Shown here: in pieces, positions 29,928-37,496 of the stretch
How the letters are laid out: each line of letters opens with the position of its first letter
Numbering within the stretch: position 1 is the first letter of the stretch
Made by a program: the position numbers and the translations under genes
The notes under the pieces: model-generated
Database searches by the model: none
Told to the model about the DNA's origin: nothing
The model's input: only the letters and a program-made list of their open reading frames with translations
From: Rhodospirillales bacterium
GTDB taxonomy: Bacteria; Pseudomonadota; Alphaproteobacteria; TMED109
DNA: 64,000 nt
Reading direction: 5' to 3'
Assembly (NCBI GenBank): GCA_028824295.1
Contig: JAPPED010000018.1
Coordinates: 1-64,000 of the forward strand

Positions 29928-31061
29928 ATGTCCCAGCCACTGCTGTTCACCCCGCTGACCATTCGCGACGTCACTATCAGAAACCGCATTGTGATCTCAC
30001 CGATGTGCCAGTACTCCGCCAACGACGGCGTCGCCGGCGACTGGCACATGGTGCACCTCGGCCGATACGCGACGGGCGGGGCCGGTCTCGTGTTTAGCGA
30101 GGCGGCGGCGGTCGAACGGATCGGCAGGATCACCCACGGTGACCTCGGAATCTGGTCGGACACGCACCGTGACGCCCTCGCGCGCATCGTGGGCTTCCTC
30201 AAGACCGAAGGTGCAACGCCCGCAATCCAGCTGGCTCATGCCGGCCGCAAGGCAAGCATGCAACGCCCCTGGGAAGGGAACGGTCCGCTGGGTGCGGAGG
30301 AATTTGCGCGCGGTGAGACCGCCTGGCCGATCCAGGCTCCGTCCGCCGACCCGGTCATGGACGGCTGGCTGGAACCCACGGCCATGAGCACCGGCGACAT
30401 TGCCCGGGTGGTCCAGGCATTTGCCGACAGCGCCCGCCGTGCCGATCAGGCCGGGTTTGAGGTCGTCGAGATCCACAGTGCGCACGGATACCTGTGTGCC
30501 AGCTACCTGTCGCCGGTCTCGAATCTCCGCAACGACCGCTATGGCGGCGACCGCGTGGGCCGGTCGCGGTTCCTCATGGAGACCGTCGAGGCAGTGCGGG
30601 CCGTGTGGCCGGACGGGAAACCGCTGTTCGTCCGCGTCTCCGCGGTCGACGGTTCACCGGACGGCTGGTCCCTCGATGACACCGTGGCGTTGGCCCGGGA
30701 TCTCAAAGCAGCCGGAGTCGATGTCGTGGACTGCTCCTCAGGAGGGATTTCTGGACCGGTTACCGCTGCCCGCGGCCCGCTGCCGGGGCCGGGTTTCCAG
30801 GTGCCATACGCCGAAGCCGTGAAGCAACGCGGCGGAATCGCCAGCCAGGCCGTCGGCATGATCCTGGAGCCGGAACATGCCGAAGCCATCCTGCAGGAAG
30901 GCAGGGCCGATCTGATCGCAATCGGTCGCGAGGCACTGCTGGACCCGTACTGGGCACACCATGCCGCACGGGTCCTGCAGGCCGATCCGGAGTTCCAGGC
31001 CTGGCCGACGCAGTACGGCTGGTGGCTCCATCGCCGGGAACAGGCCATGTCTCGGGCATGA
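29928..31061 (+). CDS. NADH:flavin oxidoreductase, YqjM-like old yellow enzyme
   Basis: An FMN-dependent ene-reductase of 377 residues with a TIM-barrel fold. Cys27 in SPMCQYS is the flavin-tuning residue of the thermophilic-like YqjM class. His183 and His186 in EIHSAHGYL bind substrate. FMN-binding segments QLAHAGRK and IAIGREALLDPYW are present. It reduces activated C=C bonds with NAD(P)H. An FAD oxidase gene follows 1 bp after the stop, which suggests one operon. Confidence 0.9.
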   Translation: MSQPLLFTPLTIRDVTIRNRIVISPMCQYSANDGVAGDWHMVHLGRYATGGAGLVFSEAAAVERIGRITHGDLGIWSDTHRDALARIVGFLKTEGATPAIQLAHAGRKASMQRPWEGNGPLGAEEFARGETAWPIQAPSADPVMDGWLEPTAMSTGDIARVVQAFADSARRADQAGFEVVEIHSAHGYLCASYLSPVSNLRNDRYGGDRVGRSRFLMETVEAVRAVWPDGKPLFVRVSAVDGSPDGWSLDDTVALARDLKAAGVDVVDCSSGGISGPVTAARGPLPGPGFQVPYAEAVKQRGGIASQAVGMILEPEHAEAILQEGRADLIAIGREALLDPYWAHHAARVLQADPEFQAWPTQYGWWLHRREQAMSRA

Positions 31062-31062
31062 C

Positions 31063-32190
31063 GTGACGGAACGGATCGACGCGGCCGTCATTGGCGCTGG
31101 CGTAGTTGGGCTCGCGACCGCGCGGGCGTTGGCACTCGCCGGACGCGAGGTCGTGGTCATCGAGGCGTCAGAGACCATCGGCACCGAGGTGAGTTCGCGC
31201 AACAGCGAAGTCATCCACGCGGGCATCTATTACCCGTCGAACAGCCGGAAGGCCGTGCACTGCGTGCGCGGCCGCGAACGGCTCTACGCCTATTGCCGCC
31301 GGCACGGCGTCGGGCACCGCCGGATCGGCAAGCTGATCGTCGCCACCTCGGGGGGGCAGCGGGATACGCTCGGCGCGATTGCCCGTCAGGCCGCGGCCAA
31401 CGGCGTGGACGATCTCCGCGTGCTGGAGCGTGCCGAGATCCGGCGCCTCGAACCCGCACTGCACGCCATAGCGGCGCTCCATTCACCGTCGACCGGCATT
31501 GTGGACAGCCACGGCCTCATGCTGGCCTTCCAGGGCGACGCGGAAGACCACGGCACCCTCATCGCCTTCCGGTCACGGGTGACCGGCGGGGCCGTCCGTG
31601 CGGACGGGATCGAACTGTCCGTCGAGGATGCCTCCGGCACCGCGACCACGTTCCGGGCCGGCATTGTCGTCAACAGCGCCGGGCTCGATGCCCAGGGACT
31701 TGCACACACCATTGGAGGGGTGCCCAGCCACGCCATTCCGCCCCTGTATTACGCACGCGGGTGCTATTTCACGATGTCGGAACGGTCCCCGTTTTCACAC
31801 CTGATCTATCCGGTTCCGGAAGACGGCGGCCTCGGCGTCCACGTCACGCTGGATCTTGCCGGCCAGTGCCGCTTCGGCCCGGACGTCGAGTGGATCGACA
31901 CCCTCGACTACACGATCGACCCGGCCCGCGCCGAGCGCTTCTATCCCGTGATCCGGACCTACTGGCCCGATCTGCGGGACGGTGCCCTCATGCCCGGTTA
32001 CGCCGGCGTTCGGCCCAAGGTGGCGGGACCGGGAGAGCCCGCCGGCGACTTCATGGTGGTGGGGCCGCGGCAGCATGGTGTCCCCGGCCTGGTGCATCTC
32101 TTCGGAATCGAATCCCCTGGACTGACCTCGGCGTTGAGCCTCGCCGACGAGGTCTGCGAGGAACTGGGGCTCTCGCCGAGGGAACCGTAG
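31063..32190 (+). CDS. FAD-dependent oxidoreductase, L-2-hydroxyglutarate oxidase (LhgO)-like
   Basis: Starts at GTG 31063 and gives 375 residues of the DAO family. The dinucleotide-binding motif GAGVVGLA is at residues 11-18. SSRNSEVIHAGIYYP, near residue 45, is the typical LhgO/L2HGDH flavin block, and the C-terminal GIESPGLTSALSLAD also fits. LhgO oxidises L-2-hydroxyglutarate to 2-oxoglutarate; a related 2-hydroxy acid is possible. No signal peptide is seen, so it is probably cytosolic or peripherally membrane-bound. It is the second gene of the operon with the OYE gene. Confidence 0.8.
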   Translation: MTERIDAAVIGAGVVGLATARALALAGREVVVIEASETIGTEVSSRNSEVIHAGIYYPSNSRKAVHCVRGRERLYAYCRRHGVGHRRIGKLIVATSGGQRDTLGAIARQAAANGVDDLRVLERAEIRRLEPALHAIAALHSPSTGIVDSHGLMLAFQGDAEDHGTLIAFRSRVTGGAVRADGIELSVEDASGTATTFRAGIVVNSAGLDAQGLAHTIGGVPSHAIPPLYYARGCYFTMSERSPFSHLIYPVPEDGGLGVHVTLDLAGQCRFGPDVEWIDTLDYTIDPARAERFYPVIRTYWPDLRDGALMPGYAGVRPKVAGPGEPAGDFMVVGPRQHGVPGLVHLFGIESPGLTSALSLADEVCEELGLSPREP

Positions 32191-32342
32191 TCGGGACCCT
32201 CGCCTCCACCGGTCCGGCCCCTGCCACGACGTCGGCACGTGCTGGGAGCGTAACTGCGAGTGGTTCCTGACGGCGGAGGGGCACACGCGCCTGCGCCAGA
32301 GGCTGGACGAGGTCAAAGGGGTCCGCGAAAAGGCCATCAGTA

Positions 32343-32373
32343 GCCTGCTACGGAGAAATGTCGTGTAGCAGGC
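32343..32373 (+). terminator. Stem-loop, possible terminator between the LhgO-like gene and hipBA
   Basis: GCCTGCTAC at 32343-32351 pairs perfectly with GTAGCAGGC at 32365-32373 around a 13-base loop. A moderately T-rich stretch follows (CTTGTATTGCCTCTTTT). The geometry fits a weak rho-independent terminator for the upstream two-gene operon and would insulate the hipBA promoter. The loop is longer than usual, so confidence is modest. Confidence 0.4.
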
Positions 32374-32426
32374 CTTGTATTGCCTCTTTTATTGACTCAC
32401 AATTATCAGTAATATGTGACCTTTAT

Positions 32427-32443
32427 TATCCTGTAACAGGATA
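32427..32443. promoter_or_regulatory. HipB-type operator upstream of hipBA
   Basis: The 17-bp inverted repeat TATCCTG-TAA-CAGGATA lies 31 bp before the hipB start in an AT-rich stretch. E. coli HipB binds TATCC-N8-GGATA; here the same half-sites are separated by seven bases. The position over the probable promoter fits autorepression by HipB/HipBA. No well-spaced -35/-10 pair can be assigned with confidence, although TATTAT at 32424-32429 overlaps the left arm. Confidence 0.65.
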
Positions 32444-32474
32444 TAAAAGGCCATTTGATGCTGGTTAGGATCCA

Positions 32475-32813
32475 ATGAAGACATCTCGACACATCGAGTC
32501 CGAGATCGGTTCCCGTCTGGCACGATTGCGGCTGTCCCGCAACGTGACGCAAGCCGCGTTGGCAGAGGACGCCGGAATCAGTCTCCGTACCCTGCGGCGA
32601 CTCGAGGCCGGCGATCCTTCGACCCTCGACACATTTCTGCGTGTCGCCCTGGCTTTGGATCTGGGTGACGCCATTGTCGGCGCGATACCCACGGGTCAGA
32701 TCCGACCCATCGAGCGCGTCTCGCGGACTGGTTCTGAGCGTCGGCGCGCCCGTCCGCGATCGCCGGAACGCAGGGATCCGACTTGGGCATGGGGTGACGA
32801 CCCGGGTGACTGA
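32475..32813 (+). CDS. hipB: HipB-like XRE-family antitoxin
   Basis: A 112-residue protein with a helix-turn-helix from about residue 14 to 62 (RLARLRLSRNVTQAALAEDA, then GISLRTLRRLE). The basic C-terminal tail ends in TWAWGDD, a feature seen in other antitoxins of this HipB branch. An AGGA site lies just before the ATG. It should neutralise HipA and repress the operon through the inverted repeat at 32427-32443. The gene overlaps hipA by 8 bp, the usual antitoxin-first arrangement. Confidence 0.85.
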   Translation: MKTSRHIESEIGSRLARLRLSRNVTQAALAEDAGISLRTLRRLEAGDPSTLDTFLRVALALDLGDAIVGAIPTGQIRPIERVSRTGSERRRARPRSPERRDPTWAWGDDPGD

Positions 32814-34113
32814 CGCAAACGTCATGCTCTGGGGCCGACGCATCGGAGCGGTGTCCTGGGATGAAACGCGCGCCTTGGGGGTCTTCCAGTACGACCCGGA
32901 TTTCGTCGGAGTCGGCATAGAGGTGGCGCCTCTGACGATGCCCGCCAGAGAAACGCCCTACGAATTCCCGGCTCTCAATAGGGATACCTTCAGGGGGTTG
33001 CCCGGGATGCTTGCAGATGCCCTACCGGACAGGTTCGGCAACCGGCTCATTGACGCCTGGCTGGCGGAAACCGGCAAGAACCCGGAAACCTTCAATTCGG
33101 TCGACCGACTCTGCTACATCGGCCGCCGCGGCATCGGCGCTCTCGAGTTCGAGCCCGACCTTCGACGGCGGACTGGGGTGAAGAAACTGGAGATCGACCG
33201 ACTGGTCGAGCTGGCGAATCGGGTACTCGACGAACGCGCAAACCTTGCCGGGCGCCTGGACGGCAAGAACGATGCCGATGCCCTTGAGGACATTCTGAGC
33301 GTCAGCACGTCGGCAGGCGGCGCACGACCCAAAGCCGTTCTCGCCTGGAACCCGAAGACCGGCGAATTCCGATCCGGTCAACTTGAGGTCGACGAGGGCT
33401 TCGAGCACTGGCTCTTGAAGTTCGACGGCGTGCGGAACAGCAGGGACAGGGAATTGGCCGATCCCGAAGGGTTCGGCAAGGTCGAATACGCCTACGCCAG
33501 CATGGCGCGCGCTGCCGGCGTCACGATATCGGAATGCCGGCTCCACCACGAGGACGGCCGCAGCCACTTCATGACGAAGAGGTTCGATCGAGATCCTGGC
33601 GGCCGCAAGCTCCACATGCAGTCACTCGGAGCGATGCAGCACTTCGACTTCAACGACCCATCGGCCTATTCCTACGAGCAGGCCGTCATGACGATCCAAG
33701 ACCTGCGTCTCGGGATGCGTGCAATCGAAGAGCAATACCGCCGAGCGGTCTTCAACGTCATCGCGCGCAATCAGGATGACCACGTGAAGAACATCTCTTT
33801 CCTGATGGACCAGTCAGGACAATGGTCGCTGGCCCCGGCCTACGACGTCGCCTACGCCTACAGTCCGCATGACACATGGACCCGCGAGCATCAGATGAGC
33901 CTGGCGGGCCGCCGGAACGACTTTGGGCGCGACGATCTAATTCACTTTGCCGAGATGGTTGGCGTGAAGAAGCGCAAAGCACTGAAAATACTGGACCAAG
34001 TGAGCACCGCAGTTCGGGATTGGGGCCAACTCGCAGAAGCAGCCGGGGTCACGCCCCGTGATGTAGCACGGATCGAGAAGACCTTCAGATCGAATCTGAT
34101 GTCGGGCCGATAG
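32806..34113 (+). CDS. hipA: HipA-like toxin, Ser/Thr kinase
   Basis: GTG 32806 overlaps the hipB end and gives 435 residues, against 440 in E. coli; ATG 32824 is an alternative. HipA kinases phosphorylate glutamyl-tRNA synthetase or other targets and cause growth arrest. The Gly-rich loop is SAGGARPK at 169-176, where Ser169 aligns with the autophosphorylated Ser150 of E. coli. The catalytic loop RNQDDHVKN (321-329) and the metal-binding Asp347 in APAYDV are intact. The toxin looks functional. The SAGGARPK form matches the Shewanella-type HipA subgroup. Confidence 0.92.
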   Translation: MTDANVMLWGRRIGAVSWDETRALGVFQYDPDFVGVGIEVAPLTMPARETPYEFPALNRDTFRGLPGMLADALPDRFGNRLIDAWLAETGKNPETFNSVDRLCYIGRRGIGALEFEPDLRRRTGVKKLEIDRLVELANRVLDERANLAGRLDGKNDADALEDILSVSTSAGGARPKAVLAWNPKTGEFRSGQLEVDEGFEHWLLKFDGVRNSRDRELADPEGFGKVEYAYASMARAAGVTISECRLHHEDGRSHFMTKRFDRDPGGRKLHMQSLGAMQHFDFNDPSAYSYEQAVMTIQDLRLGMRAIEEQYRRAVFNVIARNQDDHVKNISFLMDQSGQWSLAPAYDVAYAYSPHDTWTREHQMSLAGRRNDFGRDDLIHFAEMVGVKKRKALKILDQVSTAVRDWGQLAEAAGVTPRDVARIEKTFRSNLMSGR

Positions 34114-34236
34114 AGTTACCCCCATCGCATTCCGAGTGCTCCGAGTAAGTTGGCTTCCCCGCCCCGTTATTGGGCGATTCTGGACTTGCGCCGGCTGGCA
34201 AGTTCCGGTCGGACCGCACGGGAGACGTCGGCTGGA

Positions 34237-34971
34237 TCAGCGTCCCCCTGACACGTCGAGCGACGCCCCGGTGGAATAGGAAGCCTCATCGGATAGGAGA
34301 TAGAGAACGGCCGCCGCCACTTCCTCCGGGCTGCCAGCGCGTCTCAACGGCAGCGAAGGCGCGATCTCTTCCAGCCGTCCCTCCGGATGAATGTCGGTGT
34401 CGATGATGCCGGGCCGGACGCCGTTCACCCGGATCCCGAGTTCCGCGCATTCCATGGCCAGCCCGGTGGTCAGGGTGTCCACCGCGCCCTTCGACGCGCC
34501 GTAGTGGACCCAGAGGAACGGGTTCGCGAGGCGCGCCGCGACCGACGAGATGTTGACGATGGCGCCCCCTGCCCCGCCCCGGCGGGTGGACATCCGGCGA
34601 ATCGCCTCCCGGGCGCACAGGAAGTAGCCCGAGATGTTCACCGCGAAACAGCGTTCGAGGATGTCTCCGGTGACTTCCTCGATCAGGCACTGCCCGCCGA
34701 CCACGCCGGCATTGTTGACCAGCCCGGTGACGGTCCCCAGCTCACGGTCGCACGTCTCGAACAACCGCTCGATTTCGGCTTCGGATCCCGTGTCGGCCTG
34801 TACGGCGATCGCCTGCTGGCCTGCCTTTTCGATATCGGCAACGACCGCCCGCGCCAAGGCTTCGTTGCTGTAGTAGTTCACGCATACGTCGTAGCCGGCT
34901 ACGCCGGCGGCCCGGGCCACCGCGGCGCCAATCCCGCGGCTCGCCCCTGTCACCATCAGAATGTTCGGCAT
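34237..34971 (-). CDS. Short-chain dehydrogenase/reductase
   Basis: The ATG at 34971, with GGGAGGA nine bases upstream, gives 244 residues. The cofactor motif TGASRGIG is at 8-15, NNAG at 85-88, catalytic Ser at 141/142, and Tyr156-x-x-x-Lys160 in HYGASK. The classical SDR fold is complete and ends with SLDVSGGR. It is a cytosolic NAD(P)H oxidoreductase similar to glucose-dehydrogenase or 3-oxoacyl-ACP-reductase-like proteins; the substrate is unknown. It is convergent with hipA. Confidence 0.85.
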   Translation of the reverse strand: MPNILMVTGASRGIGAAVARAAGVAGYDVCVNYYSNEALARAVVADIEKAGQQAIAVQADTGSEAEIERLFETCDRELGTVTGLVNNAGVVGGQCLIEEVTGDILERCFAVNISGYFLCAREAIRRMSTRRGGAGGAIVNISSVAARLANPFLWVHYGASKGAVDTLTTGLAMECAELGIRVNGVRPGIIDTDIHPEGRLEEIAPSLPLRRAGSPEEVAAAVLYLLSDEASYSTGASLDVSGGR

Positions 34972-35354
34972 GGCTGTCGATCCTCCCACCGTATGGCGGC
35001 CCGGACCATACAGGCATCGTTGGCCCATGTGTTGACAGCCAAGGAGTCATGACCGGGAGATGTCAGGCTAGGTCATTCCTGCAAGGGCCGGTTCTCGTGG
35101 AGTGGCCCATCCGGTTGTCGAGCGAACTTAGTGCACGACACACTCGCCCGCAGTGGCGTCAGACTCCTGAGGGCCGGCCACTGACGTCGCGAGGCCCCCG
35201 GCTAGGATGGACACGCGCACCTTCGAATCGGTGGCTGGCACACCTTCACGCGCAATGAAGCACAGGGATCGCTCCCGCCCCTCGGGAGCAACGCTTTGCT
35301 GACATGATCTTTGTGCAACACGATGTTTGTGTCCTTTGCAACGGGCTTCCTCCC
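34972..35354. other. Non-coding gap between divergent SDR and vapB genes
   Basis: About 380 bp with no convincing gene in any frame. The part next to the SDR gene holds its ribosome-binding site. Near the vapB start, a short imperfect repeat (TTTGTGCAACACGATGTTTG, around 35308-35330) might belong to a VapB operator, but I cannot support it further. No RNA gene or terminator was seen. Confidence 0.5.
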
Positions 35355-35597
35355 ATGAAAAACGTGACGATCACGCTGCTGGAAGACGTGGCCCGCTGGC
35401 TGCGCGTCAAGGCGGCCGAGGACGACCGCAGCGTCTCACGCTGGATCGCCGAGTTGCTGGAACGGATGCCACGCCGGGAAGACGAATACGAGTTAGCCAT
35501 GCGACGGGCCTTGTCCATCGAGCCCCGCCGGATCAAATGGCCTGACGGCCGCAAACCGACGCGGGAGGAACTGTATGACCGGCCCGGTCTTCGTTGA
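35355..35597 (+). CDS. vapB: VapB-like ribbon-helix-helix antitoxin
   Basis: From ATG 35355 the product has 80 residues. The N-terminus MKNVTITLLEDVARWLRVKA with DRSVSRWIAELL is a CopG/ribbon-helix-helix DNA-binding domain. The C-terminal half (KWPDGRKPTREELYDRPGLR) would wrap the toxin. An upstream ATG at 35304 exists but the homologous region begins at 35355. The gene overlaps the toxin frame by 23 bp. The antitoxin is intact although its toxin gene is interrupted. Confidence 0.75.
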   Translation: MKNVTITLLEDVARWLRVKAAEDDRSVSRWIAELLERMPRREDEYELAMRRALSIEPRRIKWPDGRKPTREELYDRPGLR

Positions 35598-36033
35598 CAC
35601 GAATGTTCTCGTCTACCGGCACGACACGTCGGACATCGCCAAGCAAACGCTGGCCGATGCTTGGCACAGGCTTCTCTGACGCCGACGCCTGGGTCGCCTG
35701 AGCATTCAGGTCTTGCAGGAATTCTGCGCAACCTTGAAGCAAGGCAGTGGGCCCTCGCTGGATCCCGCGGCTGCCCGCGACATCGTCGCGAACTACCTGC
35801 AGTGGGAGCCGGTCCGAATCGACGCAGGTGTGCTGCGAAGGGCCTGGGAGGTCGAGGAACGGTTTCGCCTGTCCTGGTGGGATGCGCTCATCGTGGCCTC
35901 CGCGCAAGCTTCCGAATGTCCGATTCTGCTGACCGAAGACCTCCAACACGGGCAGGACCTCAACGGCGTGCGTGCGGTTGACCCCTTCGCGGCGCCTCAG
36001 CTGAGCTCCCAGGAAGTACTCGAGCAACCATGA
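35575..36033 (+). pseudogene. vapC: VapC-like PIN-domain toxin interrupted by an in-frame TGA
   Basis: ATG 35575 begins TGPVFVDTNVLVYRHD, the first strand of a PIN domain with its catalytic Asp8. After 34 codons a TGA occurs at 35677-35679. The same frame then continues without a shift through IQVLQEFC (Glu), SWWDALIVASA (Asp) and LLTEDLQHG (Asp) to a stop at 36031-36033. All four acidic PIN residues are thus present on the two sides of one nonsense codon. Relatives usually have Trp at or next to this position, so a TGG-to-TGA change is likely. Translation from an internal start would lose the first Asp, so the toxin is probably inactive unless the stop is read through. Confidence 0.75.
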
Positions 36034-36485
36034 CCCGTCGGAAATCGCCCTTGCTGGGCGAATGCGAGCGCCCGGGAAAGCAGCCGCCCATCGACAGGAG
36101 TAACCTGGGCCGCCCAATCCGGAACGAGCGGCCGGGCCCAGTGTTTCGCACGGCACGGACATCGAAACCGACACAGTCGACAAGCTGGAATCTCGCGCCT
36201 GCGACGGCATCCTCCGTCGAAGCGCGGAAATAGCTCCGGCCGGACAAGATCATCGAGATCTGGCGCCCGGGACAAGCCTCCGCTCCGGAGCGCCCGACGA
36301 TCGCGACCCATTACGCCGCAATTTGTCAACGGGACGTGGTGCCCGGCGTCCTCAACGGTACGGTGCGCGACACGAGGTCGTATGTGCGCACACCGGCTCG
36401 ATCGGTTCCAGAGCAGGAATCGGAGAAAGTGCTGCCTTATCTCAGCAGGTGGGACGACGCGTTCTGCATGAGAGAGGATGGGACC
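36034..36485. other. Non-coding gap before msrA
   Basis: About 450 bp. The short open frames here lack conserved-looking features and I do not support any as genes. The last part holds the msrA leader, with GAGAGG upstream of the chosen start. No RNA gene or repeat was recognised. Confidence 0.5.
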
Positions 36486-37115
36486 ATGCGCCGAATTGCA
36501 TCGTTCCTCGCCGCACCGCTGCTCGCCTTGGTCGCGCCGCACACCGTCTTTGCCGCAACCGACGATGGAATCGCGGTCGCCACGTTCGCAGGTGGGTGCT
36601 TCTGGTGCGTGGAGTCGGACTTCGACAAGGTACCGGGGGTGCTGGAAACCATATCCGGGTACACCGGCGGGACCGTGGAGAATCCAACCTACAGGCAGGT
36701 CACCAAGGGGGGCACCGGACATCGGGAGGCGGTGCAGATCCGCTATGACCCCATGCATGTCTCCTACGAACGGCTACTGCATATCTTCTGGCGCAGCGTC
36801 GACCCCACCGACGACGGCGGGCAGTTCTGCGACCGCGGGGAGAGCTACCAGACCGCGATCTTCGTCGGGAACGAGGAGGAGCGGCGCCTCGCCGAGACCT
36901 CGAGGGAGATGCTGAAGGAGTCGATGGTGCTGGACGCGCCCGTAGTCACGCCGATCGAGCCGGTCGGTGTGTTCTACCCGGCCGAGGACTACCACCAGGA
37001 CTACTACACGAAAAACCCGATCCGCTATCGGTTCTACCGGTTTTCGTGCGGGCGCGACTCACGCGTGAAGCAAGTCTGGGGCGGGCAGGCGCACGAGGGC
37101 ATCGGGCCGCACTGA
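36486..37115 (+). CDS. msrA: Periplasmic peptide-methionine (S)-S-oxide reductase
   Basis: The ATG at 36486 gives 209 residues with a signal peptide (MRRIASFLAAPLLALVAPHT, cleavage near VFAA). MsrA reduces methionine-S-sulfoxide in proteins. The active site is GCFWC at 37-41 with catalytic Cys38. YTGGTVENPTYRQV, GHREAVQIRYDP and DYHQDYY are further family blocks. Cys188 near the C-terminus is positioned as a resolving cysteine. Export suggests repair of periplasmic proteins, which would need a periplasmic electron donor not visible here. ATG 36468 in frame is an alternative start but weakens the signal peptide. Confidence 0.92.
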   Translation: MRRIASFLAAPLLALVAPHTVFAATDDGIAVATFAGGCFWCVESDFDKVPGVLETISGYTGGTVENPTYRQVTKGGTGHREAVQIRYDPMHVSYERLLHIFWRSVDPTDDGGQFCDRGESYQTAIFVGNEEERRLAETSREMLKESMVLDAPVVTPIEPVGVFYPAEDYHQDYYTKNPIRYRFYRFSCGRDSRVKQVWGGQAHEGIGPH

Positions 37116-37496
37116 CGACAGGGTTCATGCAGGAGGCGTTGCCATCGCGCGAGGAGCAATGAGGTTCCCCGATAGCAAGACTGCGTACCGTAGTCACACA
37201 GAAGCGCCTGCCGACAAGAAGGCCACGTTCAGCACTCCTTTGCCTCATGGGCATGCGCGCGGGAGGGACTCCGCGAAGGACTTTGCCGCGGGCGCGTCAC
37301 AACAGGCCGGCTCCAGGAGTTCGCGCGCACGGCACGTGTCCGGTCGGTGACGCGGCCTGGCGGCGCGGCGATGGTGGCCGGTCGCAAGTGAGCTTCGCAG
37401 GCCCCAAGCCGGCGAGCGGGGCACGCTTCCGGCCGTCAGAGCTACCGGTAACCCTGCGTCAGGGTTCCAAGCCTAAGCGAAGCTCCCGGAATTCTC
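37116..37496. other. Non-coding gap downstream of msrA and of the truncated permease
   Basis: About 380 bp between two convergent genes. I checked the minus-strand frames for the missing second half of the permease and saw none: no EAA-loop-like or membrane-segment coding follows the stop. A small hairpin at 37450-37466 is listed separately. Nothing else was recognised. Confidence 0.5.
37450..37466 (-). terminator. Short hairpin after the ProW-like permease gene
   Basis: AACCCTG and CAGGGTT form a perfect 7-bp stem with a three-base loop, and outer GG/CC may extend it across a bulge. It starts 31 bp past the permease stop on the minus strand. There is no T tract after it, so it may be a weak terminator or an mRNA-stabilising hairpin. 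Confidence 0.3.

Noticed and set aside
32392-32415. Promoter TTGACT with TAATAT upstream of hipBA
   Set aside because: The two elements are only 12 bp apart, too close for a sigma-70 promoter.
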